Assembly (NCBI RefSeq): GCF_014529535.1
Contig: NW_023503632.1
Coordinates: forward strand, 372,001 to 436,000
Direction of reading: 5' to 3'
DNA: 64,000 nt
Source: Bradysia coprophila
Taxonomy: Eukaryota; Arthropoda; Insecta; Diptera; Sciaridae
The notes under the pieces are model-generated. The model was not told the DNA's origin. It ran no database searches and saw only the letters and a list, made by a program, of their open reading frames with translations. Made by a program: the position numbers and the translations under genes. This document shows, in pieces, positions 43,562-55,137 of the stretch (position 1 is the stretch's first letter; the number at the start of each line of letters is the position of its first letter).

Positions 43562-46500
43562 ATGGACTCCACCAAAGCTGCTGATGAACAGCAACAGCAA
43601 GCCCAAACCGCTACAAATGCCTCTCAAAAGAAACGCAATCGTAACAAAAGCAACTCCCAAGCGAAAGTGGAGCCAGACACATCACCCGAAGAAATTCCCA
43701 TCGAAGATGCCATGAAGGCAGTCAGTTTAGCTCCGCATCAGGTAAACGATATTTTCCATTTCGTTTTCTTCTTGATCATATTTATGAATGTATAGCAAAT
43801 AAATTACATGCCCTTGAAGACGCCGGTCTCCGTGTTGCAAGAACTTCTTAGTCGTCAGGGAATCACGCCTAGCTACGAATTGGTATTAATTGATGTCTTA
43901 TGTGTGGTATGTGTGGGATGACTAATCGATATAAACTTTAGGTGCAAATCGAAGGCGCTATCCATGAACCAACGTTCCGTTATAGAGTTTCGTATGGCGA
44001 CAAAGACGGTAAGTTTTTATGATGAACAATGATCGTTTCCTAATCGAAAATCGTCTTAGCTATGGGCGCTGGAAAATCCAAGAAGGAAGCAAAACATGCG
44101 GCTGCGAAAAATTTAATAGATAAAATGACTGGAGCGCCGTTCAACGAAAGTAACACCAATAATTCATCGAACGGAAATCTAGAGTAAGTTTTCAGGAAAC
44201 GAATTTCAATTAAAGACACCGACTAATCCAAATCAACCCATAGTTCCTCTAACTCTAGCTTGGGTAACCCTATCGGCTGGCTTCAAGAATTGTGCATGGC
44301 TCGACGGTGGCCACCACCAACTTATGAAACTGAATTGGAAGTGGGCCTACCGCATGAACGACAATTTACCATTGCCTGTGTCGTGCTGAAGCATCGTGAA
44401 ATCGGACAAGGAAAGAGCAAAAAAGTTGCTAAGCGATCGGCGGCGAATAAAATGTGGATTAAGTTACAAGAAACGCCACTGGATCAGGGTCAAATCAATC
44501 AAGTTTTAGACGAAGATGGTAATGTTGAGGTAAGTACATCCTAACACTTTTTCGATTGACACGGTTTTTTTGGCGTTAAAGTGGCAAATTAGTTTAGTGT
44601 TGTACAAACGACGAGCCCAAACCTATTGATCATTAAATCTCTGACTTTTTGAGAAATCATTGTATGCAGAGCCCATGGAGCTGACATGGAGTTGCCATAG
44701 CACTGGAGTTAGCCTGTAGCAAAATTAAGGCATGAGTTATCTATATTCCATTGGAATATTATTCCAAACTCTTTGCTTTTTCTATTCTACAGTCGTTTCG
44801 CTATTTCTAGCAATAATTCGTTGCTGCAGCCCGGTGTCGGTATAATGTCAACCGAAAAATTATTACATTTTTACTCAACTGATTTTAGTCAAATATGATG
44901 TCAGGGTATAACGCATGATCTGAGGACTCCGGAACTATTTGCGATAAGAGTCCGACTGCTTCGTATCCTTTTTCCACACTCTTATCGCGTAGTAAAAACT
45001 GGGCCGATTGTAATACTAATTACTGCTCCGGAGTACTGAGATCATGCGCTATACCCCGACAGTATACTTGACTAAAATTCGTCGAGTAAAACTTTAATTA
45101 TTTTTCTTGTTGACATTATACCGACACCGGGCTTCTGCAACGATATCTTGCTTGTAATAGCGAAGCGACTATAGAATAGAAAAGAGTTTAGAAAACGCAT
45201 GTCTTTAATACCACTCTTGAACAATAAGGAACCCTAACCTATGTAAAAGGCGTAGCAGTTCTCCTGAATCCTGGACTGCCAAGCCGACATTCCTTATATT
45301 GAGTTACCGGTCTCGGTTCTTCTAAATCATGTTATGTCCGTTCGGAGTCTTTTCTGGTTCGATCTTTCCACATTTTCAATCTCTCTCTATCGGTTGACGT
45401 GAATATTTTGAGTAGACTTTGTGAAGGACTTCTGCCTACATTGCACGGGTATTCGGTACTATACTCCATGTCTCTGTGTGAAGTAAGACTTCTGACGCCT
45501 TTATTACAGGAAATCTCTGTCTTTCACATTTTTACACAATACTTATCTGTTAAGGCAGCAACGGAAACTTGTAACTTTTCACGACGGATTCGCACAGTCC
45601 TGGTATAATTACAACTACCTCTATTATCATGTACCATCGTAGCGCATATAAAAATTCAGCGTTATCTCCGAGGTTCCTTCTTATCGAAATTTATTAACCA
45701 GAGACAGTCGACGACTTTGAAATACGGCACGCGATTTGTCTCAGCTGTTTTTCAGCTGATCGGCTCATAAAAATAAAAGTTCTTACACTTGTTTATACGA
45801 AGGAAATAGTTACATGCACGAGGTAAAACCGGAAGGCCCGTCATTGCGAAATGACAGGACAGTTTCCCGAAAAATGTTTCACAAAAATTCACCGAATAAA
45901 TTCAAAGAAACTCACCTATTATGCTTTCCATTGTATTCCGACATATCTCCTTAGGTCACCAAGGCATATTTGAACATTAAACACTTTTTACTCGATGCAA
46001 AAACAAAAAGTTTTTTTTTGATTTGTCGCGGAAAAAACACATAAAATATTTCGACACAACTGTGACACTCCGCTATTATAAGTATAAGTATTATAAGTAT
46101 AATGTATGTTTGCTGTGTTCATTTCGGCGGTAAAATATTTCCCAATGACGGGCCTTTCAAAGACGTAAAAATATTTTTGTGGGTATGAGTGAACAAAATG
46201 CGTGACTTATTTTGAAGGCGCCGACTGTACTCATCCGAAATAATTGAAAGAATTAAGAGAGCAAAAATCCTTTTACCGCTATCCATACACAGAATATTTT
46301 ATTGATAAGGAATCTACTAGAAGTAATGACCAAAATTGACGACAGAGATTTCGGTCAATAAAATTGGTCACTACTTCTACAGGCGTTAGAAACACCCAAA
46401 AAACAGCGTGTTTTGTATTTACAAATACACACAATTTCGGCATTGTAAACGGCCATAATTAACTTTTTTGACGTTTTATGAAGGATTTTTGTTCTTCAAA

Positions 46501-47249
46501 TTCAATTTACCCAACAGAGAGAGAGAGAGATAAATATTTTTGTTTTCTAATTCAATTGTGTGTCTTTGTAGATACGTGTCGTAAACATATTAAATCGCTA
46601 TTCGGACCTAAAAGACGTACGGGTGCCGATTTTAACAAACCAGCATGTCGGAAAAGTGTCCCAGTTCCATAAATCTTTAAAAGCTCGATTCGGCAAAAGT
46701 TTAGCTGATTTACAGGTAATTTTGAACGCAAATCTGCTACTTCATTTTGGTGACTGTGGTTGAATAAAGAAGACGAAAGTTTCGAAGGGTCGACGTGTAA
46801 TTGGGTCTTTAGAGACCGGTTGTCAATTCAATTTGTTTATATTTCGCCCATATTTTGTGGGGCAGTGTTAGACAGATTTGGGATGAGTTTAGATTCTGAG
46901 GAACAATTTAAGTTTCGAGTTGAGGACTCGTCAAACTTTTCTAATTTTTATCAAATTGACATTTATGACCATGATCATAACCGTTGCTGACATCTTACAG
47001 ACTTCATGCTTGAACGATAAAGACGTCAACTTCGTACAGTTTCTCCAAGAGATTGCTAACGAACACCAGTTCGAAGTCACTTATGTCGATATTGAAGAGA
47101 AAACATACAGCGGACGTTGTCAGTGCTTGGTTCAACTATCAACCCTACCGGTGGCTGTTTGTCAAGGATCTGGTGCGACGACCAAAGATGCCCAATCTCA
47201 TGCCGCTCGTAATGCATTGGAATATTTGAAAATTATGACGAAAATGTAA
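43562..47249 (+). CDS. loqs: Loquacious, dsRNA-binding partner of Dicer (378 aa, 7 exons)
   Basis: Exons are 43562-43741, 43796-43882, 43942-44008, 44060-44183, 44244-44529, 46572-46715 and 47001-47249. Phases agree and total 379 codons with TAA. The order is a Gln/Lys-rich N-terminus, dsRBD1 (about 67-135, KTPVSVLQELLSRQG to AGKSKKEAKHAAAKNL), dsRBD2 (about 160-230, NPIGWLQELCMARRW to GQGKSKKVAKRSAANKMW), a linker exon, and dsRBD3 (about 304-374, DVNFVQFLQEIANEHQFEVT to DAQSHAARNALEYLKIM). Loquacious/TRBP proteins help Dicer-1 process microRNA precursors, and an isoform helps Dicer-2 make siRNA. The third domain is the one that contacts Dicer-1. The start is the ATG before DSTKAADEQQQQ. Intron 5 (2 kb) is filled by two foldback elements. 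Confidence 0.95.
44766..45191. mobile_element. Foldback MITE in loquacious intron 5, about 425 bp
   Basis: Arms of roughly 100 nt. The left contains TTCTATTCTACAGTCG and CCCGGTGTCGGTATAATGTC; the right contains the inverted GACATTATACCGACACCGGG and CGACTATAGAATAGAA. A second inverted pair lies inside (GATCTGAGGACTCCGG against CCGGAGTACTGAGATC). It is non-coding. Confidence 0.75.
45704..46230. mobile_element. Foldback MITE in loquacious intron 5, about 525 bp, with nested palindrome
   Basis: The ends ACAGTCGACGACTTTGAAAT and ATTTTGAAGGCGCCGACTGT are an inverted pair of the same type as 6805-7036. Inside is a second inverted pair, GGCCCGTCATTGCGAAATGA against TCCCAATGACGGGCC (about 45836-46158), which suggests one element inside another. 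Confidence 0.65.
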
Positions 47250-50200
47250 AGCAAAAAAAATATGGAAATTTGGCAAAGGTGAGCTGTGATAAACGGTCTG
47301 GCACGACGACGAGTTGAACTAATTCCGAATTTCAAATTTTCTTTTCGTTGCAGCTAAAAACGATCTTTCAATTTATCAAATGTAACCGAGCATCACCACA
47401 ACGGATACGTTTGCCAATGATGTCTTCGTTATAAAGTATGTGTTTATTCTATCAAAAAAAAAAGTTGATAACGTTACAGTCCCGCGTCCCAACTATAAAT
47501 TCAAGATGTGATACATGTTCGAATTCAAAATGATTGATCCAACAGCGACGAAACCATTCTGAAATTCAATTCAGTATTTGGATTTTGAATTGAGTTTTAT
47601 CGAACAAGTATAACAACTTCAATTTATAGTGTGCACGATGCGGGAGCTGAATTCCGTAGTCAGTGAATTTTACACGTATTTTGCGTGTACACTAATTGCA
47701 TAAATAACTAGTAAGAGAAATGTTTTTAACAAAATAATTATTTATCCTCGTTTAAAGGAAGTGAGAGAGTAATAAAGTTTTAACAAATTTTAAAAGAAAG
47801 CTGAACCTTCTGTAGCAGACGCATCGAGCTACTATCAAAAATCAGTTCGAATTGGAATGTCCTTTGATTTTCCCGAAAACTATCCCCGGTAACTTAGATT
47901 TCCAGAATCCGATTTTGACGTTCTTGACGTGCTTAACATTATATAAGCGACTATAGTCATCTGCTATCGACTAGAGCAAGCTATGAACTTTGAAGATGTT
48001 CATAGCGATGTGTGCGATGAGAATAATGAAGTAATAGATTTGTGTGAACTGTTAGGAGATACTTGATACGAATGGTACTATCGGTACTATCTGAGCGTTA
48101 TATTGGGTTATCACTCGAAATAATGGAATTACCGTTATGTTGTTCCGATATTGGTCGAAATTGAGTGAAATAACGGTAAAGTACTTCAAAAAATTGATAA
48201 AAGGAAAAGTACCATTGGGAAACCCAGAAAATTTAGATGCTGGAATATGTTTGCTCGTACACCAAAGTCTATTATTTGGTAATGTTATTCACTGAATCTG
48301 CTCAAATTTTTCGATAAAGTTTTCTTTTTAATTCAGAACCTTTTTGGTGAATTTCGAACACTTTCAGCAATTTCAGTAAATTATTAATTACTCAATAATA
48401 TGCCCTGTTGCTCTTTCTTAAGCTAGGTAGTATCACTGAGATATTGCGATTTGTCAAATTAGAATTTCTTCAACATATGTCTTCTGCACATTGAAACTTT
48501 CTTTATCGAATGTATCGAACGGCAAATTTCAAAAAAATAGTTTCTGCAAATCACAAAGTAACGCCGTACATTCATTCGGTTCAATCCGACAGAAAATTCG
48601 TACTAAATAAACTTGCACAAACAGATTTATCCACATTAATGAAACTTGGACAATACGAACAGACTTCCTAATCTAAATTAATCTGAATTTTTATCTTGAT
48701 TTTACTTTCAATTAATCAATCGAAACCAAAATAAGTTTGAAATCTAGCTTACCAAATGATCGATGAATCGATTTGGAACGAAAAAAATTGTTACCGCGTC
48801 GCTGAGAAAAGTCTCCAGGTAACCTACAATAACTGCCACAGCTGTTCATACAAAATCTATATCTGTAGCTAACAGTTAACATTTTCAACTTTTTTTGTCA
48901 GTGTGTACGGAATCTCTCCAAATTTGTAACGGCAGGGTAAATTGAAATGATCGATTATTAAGACTTTTAGCGTATTGTGATTTGAAAACGAGTACAGATC
49001 TAAATAATTTCGGTCGATTTGCATAACATTCACAATGTTTTTTCGGTGTATTGAGCTTGCGCGCGCACGTTTATACTTTGAACTCGAGCTTATGCGTATG
49101 CATTGGAACTGTTTACAGATAAAAAAAAACATAACAAATACATCATAAACAGTTCAAATGGGCAGTATGTAAGACTACACTGACTTTCAAATCTGTATAC
49201 ACTCAGAATCGATCATTTCATTTTGCTTCCACTTTTTTATTGCATTTTTGCTTAGGATGGCTGAAGTTATGGTACACACCCCCTTGATCCCATAATCTCT
49301 CACTCTCTCTTTCGATTTAGACTGGGCTTCCGAACCGATTTCCTGAACCTCGACACAATAACCAAACCCTTTTCTTGATTAAGAACCGTAACCCGAACCT
49401 GAACCGCTTTTTGATTTCTTTTTTTTTTTTGAAACCCCGAACTAGTCCAAGTGTCAGAAAAATAGCACCATTCGCAAAAAAATGTATTTACTTAAAGAGT
49501 CGATTTTCAAGCGGATGGACAGAAGAGACTGGACTAAGCCGATTACCGAACCGCTTTCGTAAAAGTTCGGAAGACCGATTTAATCCATACTACTACCTAA
49601 TAGAAAATGTTTAAATAAAACTTTTAAAAAATGCAGAAAATTTCCTCAGTTATTTATGTACGTAGTGTAATGAAAAATAATCAATTAAAAACAAAATTAA
49701 AACAAAAAAGAAACTGAGCCGAACATTTACACAACAGCAAAACAAAAATTTATTGTGCTGCAAAATGTTGCTCATAATGGAAAAAAGGTTAAAATATTAT
49801 ACAAGCTATACTTTGCATAGAATTAGTGGGATTTTCCATAAAATGGAAACTGATATTTAAACCAAAAATAAAAATATTTTCTGCAAATTTTTGAACATGA
49901 ATTTTTAAAAAGATAAACCTAAAAATGCTTTCTTAATCAATGAATAAAATAAATTTAAAAAAAACGAAAAAAAAAATTAATCTTACTCGCCACTAAAATA
50001 TTAACCAAAAGGAAAAAAAAGAGAAACTTTAATTACTTATATTAACAGTAAATATTTATCGTGTTGATTTCTAAATGTCGATTTAAAAAAGAAAACCAAA
50101 ACTAATCAAAGAAGAAAAAATATTATTCTAAACAATATAATGCTAAAAAATAAAAATATTTTTTTCTTCTCATTATATTGGTTAATAATATCAAAATAAA

Positions 50201-50934
50201 CCAGCAACTATACTCCTGTGTAGTGAACTACTGTAGCGATGGCATGAAAAGAAAAAAATAATGGAAAATAAAGTTAAACGATAAATTATTTAAAAAAAAT
50301 TAATGAAAATTTAGTAATTAAAAAAAAAAACAAAGACCCGTTATTATAGGAAAATGGGCATTATTTTAATGCAAAGTATAGAGGTTGTAAAAGGATTTTA
50401 TTATTTCTTTAGTTCGTAAGTCAATATTATATTTCGAAATAATTATAGAATGTGTAAACAAGAAAATAATCCAATTTTACAAAATAGATGGTTTTCGATT
50501 TGTGTTTTTTGGCGTTTTTTTAATTTTTCACTACATCAGTTATTGCTGATTTATCTTGTCTTCGTCTACGTCTGGCTTCATTTTCCTTCTTCGAATAGGC
50601 TATTCTCACAATTTCGTTTTTTGCTATTCACACAAAGTATTGTAACAAAGGTCTGCTTTCTTTTACAAAATGTTTAAAGATCAGAGTAATGCTTCCTTTT
50701 TCAACATTTCGTGCTGACGCTCTAGAAGGGGGATTGGGTTTTCGAAAATCGCGCGGTTAAGCGTGGGAAGTAATCAAAAAACGTACGCACTCTTTTTACA
50801 AAAAATTTAGTTGCATTTGCAACTATTTCATTTATGTGATTAAACTGAAGTATCGACCGTAAATACGAGTGCAATCAACCAATTTATTGCGTTGTCGTTT
50901 ATATATAAAAATTTCAAATCGCCCTAAAATTTTA
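47250..50934. other. Gene-poor AT-rich stretch
   Basis: After the loquacious 3' UTR (AATAAA-type signal near 47771) I see no exon, RNA gene or well-bounded element for 3.7 kb. The stretch 49600-50450 is very AT-rich, with long A runs. A CTTTTACAAAATGT motif occurs near 50660. Confidence 0.45.
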
Positions 50935-52305
50935 TTTTTTTGAAGGGCCTATTATCGGCCTCAGTCCGACTCCGAGGACCCAAATTTAAAATTTTTAGCC
51001 CCGTACGAAGTACGAAGGGGCTTATAGGATTACGATGCCGTGTGTAATTGATGGAATTCGAAGCAGACGGTAAGGGCAAAGTGTTTGCCTATGTTCATAG
51101 ATGACGAATCCGCAATAAAAATTTGGGCCGTCTGTCCGTCTGTCTGTCACGTCGATATCTTGAGTAAATCAAAAATTACGAAAAACGGATGAAATTTGCT
51201 CGAGTTATATGTAAAATACACATAAGGCCCTAGTAGTGGCCTTAGTCCAAGGACCCAAATTTAATTTTTTTTCAACAACATTCTATTCGGCCTTTGATTA
51301 CCTTCCAAATGAAACAAAAATTACGAAAAACGGATGAAATTTACTCGAGTTGTATGTGAAATACACATAGGGCCCTAGTAGCGGCCTTAGGCCAAGGACC
51401 CAAATTTAATTTTTTTTCAACAACATTCTATTCGGCATTCGATTACCTTCCAAATCAAACAAAAATTACGAAAAACGAATGAAATTTACTCGAGTTCTAT
51501 GTAAAATACACATAGGGCCCTAGTAGCATTTCACTTCTAAGACCCTAACTCACGGTCCACTCACCCAAAAAAAACTTTTTTTTCCTGGATTGGTATTGAC
51601 AATACCTATCATTTGCCGTGTCATTTACATTTCCATCGTTTATTTTGCCATAAATATCACCAAAAGACCTTAAATCACTTAGGTGGCCCTAACTCACGAA
51701 GGGCCGACCCGAATATGCCCATCTTCGAACTTAGCCTCACTATTTCGACTATCTTTCAGAAAAAAAAATTTTTTGAAATCGGATTTGATTTACTCAAGAT
51801 ATCGACGTGACAGACGGACAGACGGACAGACAAAATTTTTATTGCAGATTCGTCATCTATGAACATAGGCAAACACTTTGCCCTTACCGTCTGCTTCGAT
51901 TTCCTTCAATTACACACGGCATCGTAATCCTATAAGCCCCTTTGTACTTCGTACGGGGCTAAAAACACCACCTTCACTTTTTTTTAAACTTTTAAACTTT
52001 TAAACCCTAACTCACGAAGGGCCGACCCGAATATGCCCATCTTCGAACTTCGCCTCACTATTTTGACTATCTTTCAATGCAAAAAAAAATTTTTGAAATC
52101 GGATTTGATTTACTCAAGATATCGACGTGACAGACGGACGGACAGACGGACAGACGGACGGACGGACAAAATTTTTATTGCGGATTCGTTATCTATGAAC
52201 ATAGGCAAACACTTTGCCCTTACCGTCTGCTTCGAATTCCGTCAATTACACACGGCATCGTAATCCTATAAGCCCCTTCGTACTTCGTACGGGGCTAAAA
52301 ACCCT
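50935..52305. repeat. Composite repeat with GTACGAAGTAC palindromes
   Basis: The left unit (about 50996-51174) starts TAGCCCCGTACGAAGTACGA and is inverted relative to two units at about 51785-51965 and 52085-52300. The latter end CTTCGTACTTCGTACGGGGC or a close variant. The two right-hand units are direct copies from about 51688 and 52008, each beginning ACTCACGAAGGGCCGACCCG and carrying a GACGGACAGACGGACAGAC run. No coding frame is evident. The element at 8784-9635 is a distant relative. Confidence 0.7.
51178..51540. repeat. 145-bp tandem repeat, about 2.5 units
   Basis: ACGAAAAACGGATGAAATTT starts at 51178 and 51323, and a one-base variant starts at 51468, an exact 145-nt period. Each unit contains CACATAGGGCCCTAGTAGC or a close variant. 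The array sits between the inverted units of the composite repeat. Confidence 0.85.
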
Positions 52306-55137
52306 AAAGTCGGTGTTCCCTATAGAGTGTTATGATGAAAGAGAAAGAGATATATATATAAATTTTGTAACTTTGTAATTTTCAGAATACTACAAATTAA
52401 GGAGTAATGCTCCCTTCTACAAAATGTTATCAAAAAGTAGTGACGCTTCCCTTTACGAAATGTTGAAAAAAGGAGTGAAGCTTATTGACACAAAATATTA
52501 GGATAAAGTGTGAATGTTTCCTTCTACAAAATGTTACAATGAAGGAGTGATACTCCCATGCACAAAAATTCTACAATAAAGGAGTTATGCTCCCTTTTAC
52601 AAAATATTATTATTATTTAACTTTATTAAATGAAAAAGATGTGATTAACTTCGCTAAAGTGCCACAATTCATTGTATGTAGAATTGTAGATGCATTCTTC
52701 GGGAAGTGTGCTTAAAAAGTCGTTTGACAATGTGCACATTTTACTACTTAAATGGTATATACATCGATCAGCTGTTTGAATTGATACAGTGGGGTGAAAC
52801 TTCGCAAAAAGATAAAGAGAAACTTCGTCAAATGTTCAGTTACTTCGAATTCGATCGATACAAGGACAGGACAAGGACAAGGGTGATAATTCATACAACG
52901 TTCAGAAAAAGTTAAGTATGTTCCGTAAGCCGCCTTTTTGATTTCGAAACATCGACATATTTTTATATTATTTTTCGTCTAATCACATTTTTGTTTAACT
53001 TTTGCACTGAATTAAATAAAAGAGATTGTAACTACTGGGCTAAGCCCATATAGCCCAACAGTTTAATCCTGCTCTGATTGCAGCTTCTGTTCTGTTTAAT
53101 TTTCTCGTAGTCATCAGTGCATCTCAACGCATTTCTGCTCTGAAATAGGCCAAAAACTGAAGAGTAAATTCGCGGAATCCTCGACAATGTTGTGGAAATT
53201 ATATAAACTTTTGTTCAAATTCAGTTTCTTTTCCTCCCACGTTCCAGTGAACCAGTCAGATATCAAATCATACCAAAACTAGAAAAATTCATCAAATTTT
53301 ATTGAATTTGCACGCAAAAAGCGCTTACAAGATATACTCGAAGGACCTTAAAACACGTAGACTTAACACCATCAGGGCCGTAGCCAGACCGAAATCTCAG
53401 GAGGGGCGCACGCCCCAAGGAAATTCTTTGTTCGAAATTACGTCAACAAATATAAATACCCCAAAAACAATTTGCGTTTTGTAGCTACTAAATCTGTAAT
53501 GCTCATAAATGTTCCAGCTAAATCTACTATTAAAGCTATAAGTAAAATTCCAGCGCGAGCGGAGCGACATTAAAAACTTAGCAAAACATTTGGAAACCAG
53601 AAACTCAAGTGAAAATTTTTGACATTTATTGCAATACAATTTATTGTAATATTTGTGCGATACTCGAAATGTAATGTACGAAAAAAAAATATTGAAAAAT
53701 TCGTCTCCACTTTTGTGTTGCATTTAACTTATGGCCCATTAACAGCTTCAAATTTAACAGTTAAAAATCTTGAATCATAATTGTAGGTCCTAGAGGGATT
53801 ACTTGCAGTAAGCAACTTTTCTGGGATTTAAATGTAATTCCCTGTTCTTGATTGGGGAAATTAAAATCTTCTGCAGATTTAAAATTACACCCAATCCTAC
53901 CTAGAATATATTTGAGGAGATCACTGATTTTTTCCTTCGTATATATAAATTCTAAGTTTTTTTTAGAAAAAAAAAATCTTCAAAAAAAGAGTTTTGAAGG
54001 ATATGAAAATACAAAAATATAACCTTGGCAAGATTTTGAACCTAGGTTCGCGATGTTCGCATTGAATTTGCAAGTAGATGTCACATTTAATCCCTTAAAG
54101 GTTATTTCTTTCCGTTACGACAGTTCGAAATAACCTCCAACAAGATTAAGAACTCAATAGATCAGTGTAAAGATTCTCGACTGAAGTGCTGGAGGCCTCG
54201 CATTCAAATCACGGCAGGTTAAATTAAATTAAGAGAATTTTTCTTTGATTTACAAGGACATTTTCTCCACTAATATTAACAGCATATACCACCACATCTG
54301 AAACCTTTTTGGATTTTGAACGAAAAATTAAAATGTAATTCCTGTCGGACGTAATGACTTGGGGTTAAACGGAAATGGAAGTAGCTCCTGATAAAATTAA
54401 ACTTTACTCCAAAAAAGATTCGGTCGGGTAGGGAATAACACCTAAAAGATTAAGATCAAGGTCCATATTTCTATCTGTGGGTCAACATCAATTTTATCAG
54501 CGCGGATCTTGTTTTACCAGTGAGGATCTTGATCTCAAAGAGTCGAAAATGAAGTAACAGGAATTTCTCAGGAAGGGGGGGGGCGCAAATTTGTCCAAGG
54601 TGGTAACGCTGAGACACCATCCAAAGCTTTGAAACGTTTACAGAATACAAAGTTCAACATCAGATCGTAACCGAACCGAATTGTATTTGAACCGTATACA
54701 TATACCCATTAGAAAGACTCAGGTGCTCTGCTGTAACTTCGAATTCAGACTATAAGCGAAATAGATAAGAAGTCAAACTGCTGAATCGTTTAGAAAACCA
54801 CCTAAAAAAATACAACCGAAACAGTCAGAAAACATACGAGCGCTTGTATTTTGAACTTTTGAAAAGTGATTTTCGCAAACGCAGTAAATGGTGGCTGGGT
54901 AATGTCACTAATGTCAATGAACAAGTTGCTCGTCTGTTTGGTCTGCTTTTGTTTATTTATTCTGGGTAACAAAAAAAAAACTTTGTTTAGAGGAAACCGA
55001 GGAAACCTAACCTCTTACAGTTTGGCAGTTTATGTGATGAAATACGAAGTAATCCGCTCGTAAATTCGATTCCTTTTACGTTCAAATAAGAATTTGCGGT
55101 AAATGTGTTGAAATTGAGTGTTGGCAAATCGAGTACA
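52306..55137. other. Intergenic region before TFIIIC90
   Basis: Copies of the CTTTTACAAAATGT-type motif lie at about 52390-52615. At 53374 the sequence CAGGGCCGTAGCCAGAC resembles a hAT terminus, followed by GGAGGGGCGCACGCCCC, but I do not find the partner end. Otherwise the stretch is AT-rich with no recognised gene. Confidence 0.4.

Noticed and set aside
53374-54600. hAT element starting CAGGGCCGTAGCCAG and ending in the G-run at 54570-54590
   Set aside because: No inverted copy of the left end was found and no target duplication links the two places.
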